Under the pieces are notes generated by a model. That model was not told the origin of the DNA. It ran no database searches and was given only the letters and a program-made list of their open reading frames with translations. Below are positions 18,031 to 25,444 of a stretch of DNA of 56,097 bases, in pieces; positions within the stretch are counted from its first letter, which is position 1, and each line of letters opens with the position of its first letter. Made by a program: the position numbers and the translations under genes. Origin of the DNA: SPCO01 sp964427285 (lineage in GTDB: Bacteria; Chloroflexota; Limnocylindria; Limnocylindrales; CSP1-4); assembly GCA_964427285.1 (NCBI GenBank), contig CAYRTS010000013.1, forward strand, positions 1 to 56,097, read 5' to 3'.

Positions 18031-18288
18031 GACCGTTCCGTTCGGCCGGCGGATGAGGTTCGGTTCGGCCGCCCTCTGGGTTCGGTTCGGCGGCAGGTTC
18101 GGTTCGGCGCCCCTCTCGGTTCGGCNNNNNNNNNNNNNNNNNNNNNNNNNNNNNNNNNNNNNNNNNNNNNNNNNNNNNNNNNNNNNNNNNNNNNNNNNNN
18201 NNNNNNNNNNNNNNNNNNNNNNNNNGGTTCGGTTCGGCGGCAGGTTCGGTTCGGCGCCCCTCTCGGTTCGGCGCCCTCTGGGTTCGGC
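18031..18288. repeat. TTCGG-rich tandem repeats interrupted by an assembly gap
   Basis: Repeated GGTTCGGTTCGGCGGC and GCGCCCCTCTCGGTTCGGC units. The 48 bases left of the gap (18078-18125) recur unchanged right after it (18226-18273), so the assembler probably collapsed or broke a longer tandem array. No coding content. Confidence 0.85.
18126..18225. other. Assembly gap (100 N)
   Basis: 100 N inside the TTCGG repeat array; true length unknown. Confidence 1.
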
Positions 18289-18411
18289 CGCCCCGATTCA
18301 CGGATGCCCGACGAGGTGCGCCGACGGCCGGACTCGGCGAGCACCTCATTCCCGGACACGTTCTTGACGGTGGCGGCCAACGCCTGCCCTGTACCCATAA
18401 CCGCATCCACG

Positions 18412-18539
18412 GACTGGTACGGAGAGGCGACCGACGATCTGGCCGGTCGGGATGTGCGATCCACGCTCAAGGAGCGTCGGATGCCGGCCGATTATGCTCA
18501 ATTCGGGGCGTGTGAACCGTGAATCGCTCCGTACCAGTC
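18412..18539. repeat. 128-bp element with 13-bp perfect terminal inverted repeats
   Basis: GACTGGTACGGAG at 18412-18424 and its exact complement at 18527-18539; similarity continues outward as CCAC on both sides with one indel. The inside contains a further hairpin (ACGCTC-AAG-GAGCGT) and no open frame. It could be a MITE-like remnant or a structured transcript. It lies between the luxR promoter and the methyltransferase; the rest of 18289-18620 shows nothing recognisable. Confidence 0.5.
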
Positions 18540-18607
18540 TGGTGGAGAGGTTATGCGGACACTGGCGATGTTCATGGGGTGTCAACGACGTCCTCGCGAA
18601 TCACAGC

Positions 18608-18613
18608 TAGGCT
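18608..18613 (+). promoter_or_regulatory. Candidate -10 box of the DNA methyltransferase (TAGGCT)
   Basis: TAGGCT followed by 7 bases and the ATG at 18621; no ribosome binding site, consistent with a leaderless mRNA. Confidence 0.4.
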
Positions 18614-18620
18614 GGCGTCG

Positions 18621-19568
18621 ATGACCGACGAGCGCCGCGCGCCCCACCCAGCGAACACGCTCAACGAGCTGCCGGGCGAGGAGTGGCTCTACTTCACCAA
18701 GTCGCTGTTGACCACGGCCTACCCGTCGGAACTTGGCCACGCCGCCCGCAAGGCGCACGGTGCCAACAAGCCACCCCGCCTGATGGCACGCTTGATCGAG
18801 TTCTTCAGCCGCACGGGCGAACTGGTCCTGGACCCATTTGCCGGAGTCGGCGGGACCCTGCTGGGAGCGGCGATTGCGCGTGGCCCGCGCCGAGCGATCG
18901 GGATCGAGCTTGATCAGCGCTGGGCGACCGTCTACGACGGGGTGGTCGCCAACCTGGCAGCCGAGCGCGGAGGCACCGGTCCGGACCTGACCGACCTGGG
19001 AACCGCGGATCCGGGCGGTCAGCGGCGCTTCGATCCATCCGGGCTGGACCTTCGCATCGGCGACGCGCTGGCCGTGCTCCCCACGATGGAGGAGTCGTCG
19101 GTTGACTTCGTCGCGACGGACCCGCCGTATAACCTTCAGTTGCCCATGACCATGGCCGGCGGAACGCTCGCCAGGGAGCATGCCAACCGTCGCACGGACT
19201 ACGCCATGGTCAGCGACTCGGCCGCTGACCTCGCCAATGCTGCGGATTATCCGGCCTTCCTCGATGGGATGGGCGAGGCGTTCGGGCAGCTGCACCGCGT
19301 CCTGCGACAGGGCCGCTACGCCGTGGTGATCGTCCGCGACGCCTACCAGGACGGGCGCTACCTGTTCACCGGGTCAGACCTGGCCGCCCGGGCCGCGGCG
19401 GCCGGGTTCGTGCCCAAGGGCGATCTCATCTGGTACCAGGCCGGAACCCGGCTTCGGCCGTATGGCTACCCTCGGGCATTTGTCCCCAACATCGTGCACC
19501 AGCACATCCTTGTCCTACGCAAGGAGCCGCTTCGGCGTCAGGACGCGCGGCGGCGCGACTCGAGGTAG
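18621..19568 (+). CDS. Orphan site-specific DNA methyltransferase (N6-adenine/N4-cytosine type)
   Basis: 315 residues. AdoMet motif I DPFAGVGGT at 71-79 comes before the catalytic DPPYNL at 168-173, and a FFSRTGELVL strand precedes motif I. It methylates an exocyclic amino group of A or C in DNA; DPPY favours N6-adenine but does not prove it. The order motif I then IV separates it from CcrM-like beta enzymes. No restriction endonuclease is adjacent, so it may serve epigenetic regulation rather than host defence. ATG 18621 is supported by the TAGGCT box and by the natural N-terminus; the longer frame has no features. Its 3' end overlaps the convergent gene by 31 bases. Confidence 0.85.
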   Translation: MTDERRAPHPANTLNELPGEEWLYFTKSLLTTAYPSELGHAARKAHGANKPPRLMARLIEFFSRTGELVLDPFAGVGGTLLGAAIARGPRRAIGIELDQRWATVYDGVVANLAAERGGTGPDLTDLGTADPGGQRRFDPSGLDLRIGDALAVLPTMEESSVDFVATDPPYNLQLPMTMAGGTLAREHANRRTDYAMVSDSAADLANAADYPAFLDGMGEAFGQLHRVLRQGRYAVVIVRDAYQDGRYLFTGSDLAARAAAAGFVPKGDLIWYQAGTRLRPYGYPRAFVPNIVHQHILVLRKEPLRRQDARRRDSR

Positions 19569-21283
19569 GCATCGAGGACGTCGGCGTCGGCGTCGGCGTC
19601 GCCCATCGTCCAGCTGTCCGCATTGGTAGGCATCGTCGCCACAGGCCGGTCCGGCTTGCCTGCGGTGTCGACGACATCGCCGAGGGTCATGTTGTGGATC
19701 CAGCCCTGGCGTCCGTCCGGGCAAAGGACCAGCCAGAATGCCGCGTACTTCTCGATCAGCTGGACCTCATCGCCCCGGTCGAGATAGCCGATCTCCGTGC
19801 CCCGCAGTTCGTCAGGGGTGTCGAGCATTCGAACTACCCGGTAGCGGATGAGGCGCCGCTCGTGGCCGTCGAGCGGGCCGACGAGACCCTGGTCAAAGGA
19901 GAGGGCGGGCCTGGGCGCGGCCTCGCGCATCGAGTTGGCCTTGCGCGCCTCGATCAGCGACGGCCGCCGCCAGCGCGGCATCATCGCCTCGGCAGCCTCG
20001 ACACCTCCATCGCCTCGCAGAAGGGCCGCCACGGTTGCGACGCCGGCCGCGGCCGCCGCGGCGAGCTGGGCATCGGGCACCGGCGGCTCGCCGTCGTTGC
20101 GACGCCGGCCGAACAGGCCGAAGCCCATCGCCATAGTGACCACAGCGGTCGTCGTCACCAGCGTTGGAGCGACGGGCATCCCGACAAAGGACGGCAAGCT
20201 GATTCCGAGCGCCGACATGGCGCTGGTCAATGGCCCCCATGTGGCATGACCGGCGCTGGTGCTGCCACTCGGCCCACTGGATGAAGTCGCTGCGCCGCCC
20301 GACGAACCGCCCGCGGAGGAACCGCCGGGCGTCGTGCCGGCGGGCGTCGTGCCGGCGCCAGGCGTCGTTTCGGCGCCTGGGTCGGGTGGCGGCAGAACCA
20401 AGCCATCACCACCGGCTGGGGGCGTGCCGTTTCCGTTCGGGGAGCCGGGTGTCTGATGGAGGCCATCCAGTGGCGGGATCACGGCGCCGGCAGGTGATTC
20501 CGCTGGGCCCGTGGTCGCGCCCGGGAACGTTGGGGCGGTCAGTAGGGCCCCCGGCGGGGGTGTCGCTCCTGGAGCCAGGGCGATGCCGGGCGGTGGGGTG
20601 ATGCCGGGCGGTGGGGTGATCCCGGGCGACGGGCTGACGCCTGGAGTCGCCTGTGGTGTCGGTGCAGGCAAAAGGGTCGGCGTGGGCGTCGGAGTTGGCG
20701 AAGGCGTGGGCGTGGGGGTCGGGGTCGGTGTCGGAGTTGGCGTGGGCGTGGGCGTCGGAGTTGGCGAAGGCGTGGGCGTGGGGGTCGGTGTCGGAGTTGG
20801 CGTGGGCGTCGGAGTTGGCGAAGGCGTGGGCGTGGGGGTTGGTGTGGGCGCAGGCGTAGGCGTGGGTGCCGGGGTCGTAATCGACAGCGTCCCGCCCGCA
20901 AGGCTCGAGGCGAAGTGATCGCGGCCCTTCGAGGAGAATGTGACTACATGCGTACCCTCGGGCAGCGTGCCGGCCCAGCGGAATTCCATCCCGTCCTTCC
21001 AGGTCCCGCCGGGCTGGACGGGCATGTTGTAGGTCGAGCCACCGATCGTGACGCGCACCCATTCCGCCTCCGAGGCGTCGGCGCTTCGATACCAGACCGT
21101 CGCCTCGATCGTGGTCGAGGGCGTGCCGCCGGCGGGCGCCAGCGACGGGTCGAACAGGCGGTTCGGGCCATTCGCGGCGGCAACGGGCAGCGCCACGGTC
21201 ACCAGGAGGACGACAGCCGCAGCGAGGGCGCGCAATACGGGCACTGGAACGTGTCGCGTGGTCTGGTTTCCGATGGCGAGCAC
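19538..21283 (-). CDS. Thr-Pro-rich membrane-anchored surface protein with SH3-like C-terminal domain
   Basis: 581 residues. Signal-like helix (about 14-36, LRALAAAVVLLVTVALPVAA), then an Ig-like or beta domain (about 50-135), then a long TPTPTP/SPTP stretch and Pro/Gly/Ser-rich linker (about 136-345). Next a second membrane helix near APTLVTTTAVVTMAMGFGL followed by GRRRN, and a C-terminal SH3-like domain (IGYLDRGDEVQLIEKYAAFW, GRQGWIHN). The Thr-Pro stretch is a probable wall-spanning or glycosylated stalk. If the first helix is cleaved, positive charges after the second helix place the SH3-like domain in the cytoplasm. GTG 21283 has GAGGAAG 11 bases upstream. Not a family I can name. Confidence 0.75.
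   Translation of the reverse strand: MLAIGNQTTRHVPVPVLRALAAAVVLLVTVALPVAAANGPNRLFDPSLAPAGGTPSTTIEATVWYRSADASEAEWVRVTIGGSTYNMPVQPGGTWKDGMEFRWAGTLPEGTHVVTFSSKGRDHFASSLAGGTLSITTPAPTPTPAPTPTPTPTPSPTPTPTPTPTPTPTPTPSPTPTPTPTPTPTPTPTPTPTPSPTPTPTPTLLPAPTPQATPGVSPSPGITPPPGITPPPGIALAPGATPPPGALLTAPTFPGATTGPAESPAGAVIPPLDGLHQTPGSPNGNGTPPAGGDGLVLPPPDPGAETTPGAGTTPAGTTPGGSSAGGSSGGAATSSSGPSGSTSAGHATWGPLTSAMSALGISLPSFVGMPVAPTLVTTTAVVTMAMGFGLFGRRRNDGEPPVPDAQLAAAAAAGVATVAALLRGDGGVEAAEAMMPRWRRPSLIEARKANSMREAAPRPALSFDQGLVGPLDGHERRLIRYRVVRMLDTPDELRGTEIGYLDRGDEVQLIEKYAAFWLVLCPDGRQGWIHNMTLGDVVDTAGKPDRPVATMPTNADSWTMGDADADADVLDAYLESRRRAS
20665..20880. repeat. Microsatellite-like tract coding for Thr-Pro/Ser-Pro repeats
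   Basis: Six-base units of the GGCGTG/GGAGTT type (plus strand) read on the minus strand as Thr-Pro and Ser-Pro pairs. Sub-blocks about 60 bases long recur, which suggests expansion by slippage. Length is likely to vary between strains. It is in-frame and inside the surface-protein gene, not a CRISPR. Confidence 0.85.
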
Positions 21284-21549
21284 TCCGACAGCGCTTCCTC
21301 AACCGGGTCATGGCCCGGAGCGACGCGAGGATGGGCTGGAGGCACGGTGTGGAGCAATGGTACGAGGGTCCGGTTTGGTCTATCCAACCGGGCCGCCCGG
21401 TTACCCCTAACGTTGAGCGGCTGGTGCGAGCTGTCACCGCCGCCGGCGGGGTCCGGTGGGGTTGGGACGAGCCAATGGTCCGTCCGCCGCCCGGCGTTGA
21501 CCCCGATGGCTCATTGGCTGGCGGCCCGCGATCGCGCATGCTCCGGCCG
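21284..21549. other. Divergent intergenic region with hairpin
   Basis: Open frame continues on the plus strand but its sequence is unlike a protein N-terminus. A perfect hairpin AACCGGG-CCG-CCCGGTT lies at 21386-21402, followed by TAACGT at 21408-21413, a possible -10 for the plus-strand membrane protein. No other gene seen. Confidence 0.4.
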
Positions 21550-22335
21550 ATGACAGTCATTGCACCTCGACGGACCGACCGCCGGTCGGAACAGCGGTTC
21601 GGCACGCTGGTCGGCAACACCTTGGTGGGTGCCCTGCTGGTTGCCGCCGGACTTCTGGTCGCCTACCTGTCGCTCGGCACGACCTTCGTCGCCTGGCTCG
21701 TCCCGGGTGCCACCTCGACAGGCCGGCAGATGCCGATCGGGCTGGGTGTCCTGTCGTTTGCGCTGCTCGCAGCCGGCGGTCTGCTCGTGGCCGGCACCAG
21801 CCAGTTGGCCACGCTTCTGGCATCGATCAGACCGGCTGCGTCGCGCGGGGCGGCCGCGCGAGCGCTGGCCTCGACGGGTAACGAGATCGTCATCCTTCGC
21901 AACGTCCTCGGCGAGACCGGCCGGTCCATCCCGGAACTCCTGGTTGGACCGTTCGGAGCGGCGCTCATCCACGAGCTGCCTTCAGTGCGACGAATGCGCC
22001 GAGCCGCAAGTGGATGGGAGGTTCGAATCGGGCATGACTGGCACTGGGCGGAGGCCCCGATCGAAGAGGCGATCCGGGATGCCGAGCGGGTACGACTGTG
22101 GCTCTCGGGGGCTGATCTCGATTTCGTTGTTCGCGTCCACGTCGCGGTCGTGGTCGCTGACCAGGTCGTCGAGCGGTTGCCAGGCTGCGCCGTCATCTCG
22201 TCGCGAGAGATCGCGGCGTGGGTGGCCGCACTCCCGGTGCAGCGGACCCTGTCGGCCGCCCGACGCCATCGGGTCGTCGCGCTCGCGCAGGCGAGTTCGC
22301 GGGCTGGCCAGTTACCAACCGCAGATCGGTGGTAG
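21550..22335 (+). CDS. Two-span membrane protein of unknown function
   Basis: 261 residues. Two hydrophobic helices (LVGNTLVGALLVAAGLLVAY and LGVLSFALLAAGGLLVAG) with a 25-residue linker holding FVAWLVPGA, then a cytoplasmic domain of about 170 residues. The domain pattern ASTGNEIVILRNV, GPFGAALIHELP, GWEVRIGHDWHWAEAPI, DLDFVVRVHVAVVVAD is loosely like NERD/nuclease-related folds, but catalytic residues are not obvious and I do not claim one. Start ATG 21550 precedes the basic APRRTDRRSEQR stretch; ATG 21538 is an alternative. Its last codons overlap the 3' end of the tRNA on the other strand. Confidence 0.6.
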   Translation: MTVIAPRRTDRRSEQRFGTLVGNTLVGALLVAAGLLVAYLSLGTTFVAWLVPGATSTGRQMPIGLGVLSFALLAAGGLLVAGTSQLATLLASIRPAASRGAAARALASTGNEIVILRNVLGETGRSIPELLVGPFGAALIHELPSVRRMRRAASGWEVRIGHDWHWAEAPIEEAIRDAERVRLWLSGADLDFVVRVHVAVVVADQVVERLPGCAVISSREIAAWVAALPVQRTLSAARRHRVVALAQASSRAGQLPTADRW

Positions 22336-22406
22336 GGGAGCCAGGACTCGAACCTGGAACCAGCGGGATATAAGCCCGCCGCTCTGACCGATTGAGCTAC
22401 TCCCCC
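22330..22406 (-). tRNA. tRNA-Ile with anticodon TAT
   Basis: Read on the minus strand: acceptor GGGGGAG pairs with CTCCCCT (a G-U at 1-72), D arm GCTC...GAGC, anticodon stem GCGGG/CCCGC around loop CTTATAT, T arm CCAGG-TTCGAGT-CCTGG, discriminator A and an encoded CCA. The loop puts TAT at 34-36 (plus-strand 22370-22372), so it reads AUA as isoleucine without lysidine. Most bacteria read AUA with a CAT-anticodon tRNA modified by TilS, so this anticodon is uncommon. Confidence 0.93.
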
Positions 22407-22466
22407 GTCGGGAACCGGGGTGATCCTACATCCGCGTGACTGCGCGAACCCTCGGGACGCCTCGCG

Positions 22467-22781
22467 TCATTCGTCCCGCAGAAACCGCTCGGCGACGTCG
22501 CGAACACGGAACGGTCGGGGCCGAAGGCTGGTCGGAGGCGGCGCATCAGCGCTGGCCTGGCCGCCTGGGCCTGGCGGCTCAGCCGTTTCGCTGGCATGAG
22601 CGTATCGGCGCGCCAGTGGATGCGACCCCTCGTCAGCCGGCTCGTCCTGCCGGTACAGCTCCAGCGGCAGCTGGTCCGGATCGAATGGCCGGGCGGTGGC
22701 GCGGACCGTCGTCGGGGGCCTCGCATACGCAGGGGCCCCGAAGAGCTTGGGTAACGCGATGTGTTGGCTGCCGATCGACAC
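22467..22781 (-). CDS. Conserved-looking hypothetical protein, 104 residues
   Basis: Pro/Arg/Asp-rich soluble protein. The N-terminal ALPKLFGAPAYARPP and FDPDQLPLELYRQDEP look conserved rather than random, and the end (RVRDVAERFLRDE) is a probable helix. GTG 22781 has a GAGG site 8 bases upstream, and a TACTCT box lies about 60 bases before. No function can be given. It lies downstream of the small membrane protein gene 22921-23313 on the same strand, with a 139-base gap. Confidence 0.5.
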   Translation of the reverse strand: MSIGSQHIALPKLFGAPAYARPPTTVRATARPFDPDQLPLELYRQDEPADEGSHPLARRYAHASETAEPPGPGGQASADAPPPTSLRPRPFRVRDVAERFLRDE

Positions 22782-22920
22782 GCGCGGACCTCGCCAAAGG
22801 TTGCCGGTGTGGCCGGTCCCCAGTCCACACCCTGATGCTGTACGGCTGGAGAGTACTCGAATCGCGGCGCCGTGGCGGGTCCCCTGAGCCAGCGCCGGGA
22901 ATCGGCGCGCGGAGACCGTT

Positions 22921-23313
22921 TCAGCCGATCAACGGCCGTACGATCTGGACCGCGACGATCATCACCAGATACGCGATCGGGACGGCCGCGAAGAACCCCA
23001 GCGCCGCACTCCAGGCGCTTCGTCGGGCGACCCCGGACGCGCCCGTTGGTTGGGGCACGACCAGCCACGTAACGACGCTACCGCCGCCCAGCACGAAGGC
23101 CACATACCCTGCCAGCGCGAGGACCCGCAGGTCCCCGCCGGAAAGTTCGGCGCCGCGGCTGATCGCCACGTCGTAGGCGAGGTACAACGCGGCCAGCACG
23201 ACGGCCACCGAGAGGCTGGCCGTGACCGCCCGCACGATCGGGCGTGGAGCATGCCGGAACTGGCGCCAGCGGACCTCCGCCCACGATCGTCGTGGAGCCG
23301 CGGGTTCTCTCAC
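22921..23313 (-). CDS. Small three-helix membrane protein of unknown function
   Basis: 130 residues with about three hydrophobic segments: ASLSVAVVLAALYLAYDVAI, LALAGYVAFVLGGGSVVTWLVV and AALGFFAAVPIAYLVMIVAVQIV. The N-terminus is basic and Trp/Arg-rich. Its GTG start overlaps the stop of the aminotransferase gene (GTGA), so it is translationally coupled and very probably real. It may serve as a membrane partner or be unrelated; no family recognised. Confidence 0.65.
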   Translation of the reverse strand: MREPAAPRRSWAEVRWRQFRHAPRPIVRAVTASLSVAVVLAALYLAYDVAISRGAELSGGDLRVLALAGYVAFVLGGGSVVTWLVVPQPTGASGVARRSAWSAALGFFAAVPIAYLVMIVAVQIVRPLIG

Positions 23314-24545
23314 GCTCCCGCGACGATGGTCAGCCCTCGACGGGGCGGCACGGTCTCCGGTGTATGCGCGGCCAGGAGCTCGACGGCACCGGCGAACCGC
23401 TCCAGCTCGTCGTCGGAATTGAAGAAGCCCACGCTGATCCGTAGCGCGTCCAGGCTGGCGATGATGCGGGCGATGGCGAAAACCCGAGCGCCCAGCTCAT
23501 CAAGCGCCGCCTGCGCCGACCAACCCGCGATCCGGAACGTGACAAGCGTTCCCATCCGGTGGGTCGGGGTCAGGACGGTGACGCCATCGATCGCCGTGAG
23601 CCGGTTGGCCATCGCCAGCGCCTTGGTCGTCCCGGCCCGATGGATGTAGTCGAGGCCCACATACATCGACAGCCAGCCGAGCGATCGGGCCATCCCGATG
23701 ACCGACGGGCGATGGAAGAACGACGATTCGAACCTGCGCGCATCGACCTTCCAGACCGCCAGACCGTTGGAATCGATCTGTTCGAACGAGCCGTACCCAC
23801 CCAGCGCCGGGATCAGCCGGTCCATGGCCGCGGGAGCGACCGCAAGGGCACCCATCCCTTCGGGGCCGAGCAGCCACTTCTGCGCGGGGATGGCGTACAG
23901 GTCCACGCCGAGATCGTCGAACCGGAACGGGATCGCGCCGGCCGCCTGGGCACCGTCCACGATGACGAGCGCGCCGCGTGCGTGCGCCAGCGCCGCGATC
24001 GCCGCGACCGGCATCACCGTGCCCGTCGTCCAGAGCACATGAGACAGCGAGACGAGACGTGTGCCGGGAACGATCGCGGCGTCAAACGCGGCCAGGACGC
24101 GGTCGTCGTCGCCCCCGGCCTCGACGTCGACGAAGGCGATCTCGACGCCACGTTCGCGCAGGGCGTAGAGCGGGCCAAGTGCACCCGGATGCTCCGATCG
24201 GGTGGTCACGATCCGCCCGCCGCTCCGCCAATCAAGGGCCAGGGTCCCGGCGTTCATCGCATCCGTGGTCGAATGGGTCAGGGCGACGGCCGAGACATCC
24301 GTTCCGATCACGGCCGCAACGCCGGCCCTGGCCTCATCCATGCGGGCCAACGCGTCCGTGAACGAAGGGGGGTTGCCGCGACCGACATTGCGCTCCCAGA
24401 GCGCCATGTCGGCCATCGCGGCGGCAGTCTCGGCAGGCAGGGGACCGGCCGATCCGGTGTTCAGGTAGATCCCGGCGGACAGAGCCGGCAGCGCCTCCCG
24501 GACCGCGGTCAGCTTGTCCGCGTCGGGGAGGAATGGGTGGACCAC
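23310..24545 (-). CDS. Class V aminotransferase (cysteine desulfurase/isopenicillin epimerase-like)
   Basis: 411 residues, PLP fold type I. IYLNTGSAGPLP opens the domain, VALTHSTTDAMNAGTLAL binds the cofactor phosphate, TTRSEHPGALGPL and VDGAQAAGAIPF (the Asp-x-x-Gln that contacts PLP) follow, and IPAQKWLLGPEGMGAL carries the Schiff-base Lys. The class includes desulfurases, epimerases and C-S lyases. A divergently transcribed rhodanese-like gene 18 bases away fits sulfur metabolism, but no catalytic Cys loop typical of SufS was identified. GTG 24545 is chosen because TATCAT lies six bases before it; the longer frame runs into the neighbour. Confidence 0.85.
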   Translation of the reverse strand: MVHPFLPDADKLTAVREALPALSAGIYLNTGSAGPLPAETAAAMADMALWERNVGRGNPPSFTDALARMDEARAGVAAVIGTDVSAVALTHSTTDAMNAGTLALDWRSGGRIVTTRSEHPGALGPLYALRERGVEIAFVDVEAGGDDDRVLAAFDAAIVPGTRLVSLSHVLWTTGTVMPVAAIAALAHARGALVIVDGAQAAGAIPFRFDDLGVDLYAIPAQKWLLGPEGMGALAVAPAAMDRLIPALGGYGSFEQIDSNGLAVWKVDARRFESSFFHRPSVIGMARSLGWLSMYVGLDYIHRAGTTKALAMANRLTAIDGVTVLTPTHRMGTLVTFRIAGWSAQAALDELGARVFAIARIIASLDALRISVGFFNSDDELERFAGAVELLAAHTPETVPPRRGLTIVAGA

Positions 24546-24550
24546 CGCCG

Positions 24551-24557
24551 TATGATA
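24551..24557. promoter_or_regulatory. Symmetric bidirectional -10 (TATGATA) for two leaderless genes
   Basis: TATGATA reads TATGAT on the plus strand (7 bases before ATG 24564) and TATCAT on the minus strand (6 bases before GTG 24545). Only 18 bases separate the two start codons, so one shared melting site must serve both genes and neither mRNA can have an ordinary leader if these starts are right. Confidence 0.6.
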
Positions 24558-24563
24558 TCCGCG

Positions 24564-25406
24564 ATGATCGGCCTGGCCCGACCGGAGATCCTGGCAACGA
24601 CAGACTGGCTGGCCGAGCAACTCGGGCGGGCCGACATTCGCGTGCTCGACGTGCGTTGGCGACCGGACGGCAGTGCTGCCGAGGTCTACGCCGTGGGGCA
24701 TATTCCGGGCGCCGTTCAGATCGATTGGCGGACGCATCTGTCGGAGGCAACCGAGAGTGGCGAGTCAATCCTGCTGGCAGGCCCGGCACAGATCGCGGCT
24801 GTCACAGAGCAGGCGGGGATCTCGAACGAGTCGACCGTCGTGGTCTACGACGATTCGCAGTCGGTCTTCGCGGCGCGTGCGTGGTGGAGTCTGCGGGCGT
24901 ATGGCCTCGAGACGGTCCGCATCCTCGATGGCGGGTATCTCGACTGGGTGCGGGAGGGTCGCCCGATCTCGAATGCCCTGGTCTCACCGCCCCGCGGCGG
25001 GTTCACCGTGCGTGGGCCCAATCGTACGCGGCTGGTGACCGCGGACGTTCGTGGACTGCTGGGAGCGCCTGACGTGATGCTGCTCGATGCCCGGGCACCA
25101 GCCGAATACAAGGGCTTTGAAGGCAACACCAGGCGGCTTGGGCACATCCCGGGCGCCGTGAATGTGCCGGTTGGGGCGACCAGCGAACCGGGCCGCCAAG
25201 GTCTGCGCGACGGCGCCCAGCTGCGCTCCATGCTCCATGCCGCCAACGTCAGTCGCGGGTGGCGGATGGTCTGTTACGACAGTTCGGGCGTCTCGGCGGC
25301 CAAGCTGGCCTTCGTCCTGGCGCTGCTCGGCCACGAGGACGTGGCCGTCTACGACGGCGGCTGGGCCGAATGGGGGAACCGGCTGGACCTGCCGGTCGAT
25401 CGCTGA
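24564..25406 (+). CDS. Tandem rhodanese-domain sulfurtransferase-like protein lacking the catalytic Cys
   Basis: 280 residues with two rhodanese domains as in thiosulfate/3-mercaptopyruvate sulfurtransferases. Domain 1 has VVVYDDSQSVFAARAWWSLR and GGYLDWVREGRP; domain 2 has LLDARAPAEYKG, GHIPGAVNVP and CYDSSGVSAAKLAF, then VAVYDGGWAEWG. In the active-site loop (C-x-x-G-V-S/T in known enzymes) the Cys position is Asp 239 (D-S-S-G-V-S), with a Cys two residues earlier at 237. Either Cys237 has taken over or the protein is a non-catalytic sulfur or ligand binder. The start is ATG 24564, 7 bases after TATGAT; ATG 24552 lies inside that box. Confidence 0.85.
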   Translation: MIGLARPEILATTDWLAEQLGRADIRVLDVRWRPDGSAAEVYAVGHIPGAVQIDWRTHLSEATESGESILLAGPAQIAAVTEQAGISNESTVVVYDDSQSVFAARAWWSLRAYGLETVRILDGGYLDWVREGRPISNALVSPPRGGFTVRGPNRTRLVTADVRGLLGAPDVMLLDARAPAEYKGFEGNTRRLGHIPGAVNVPVGATSEPGRQGLRDGAQLRSMLHAANVSRGWRMVCYDSSGVSAAKLAFVLALLGHEDVAVYDGGWAEWGNRLDLPVDR

Positions 25407-25444
25407 GCGCAGGATCGTTGACGGCCGGCGCGCAGCCGGGTGGG

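Noticed and set aside
20655..20885. Possible CRISPR array (regular short repeats)
   Set aside because: Repeats are six-base units, contiguous, without unique spacers, and translate in frame to Thr-Pro repeats.
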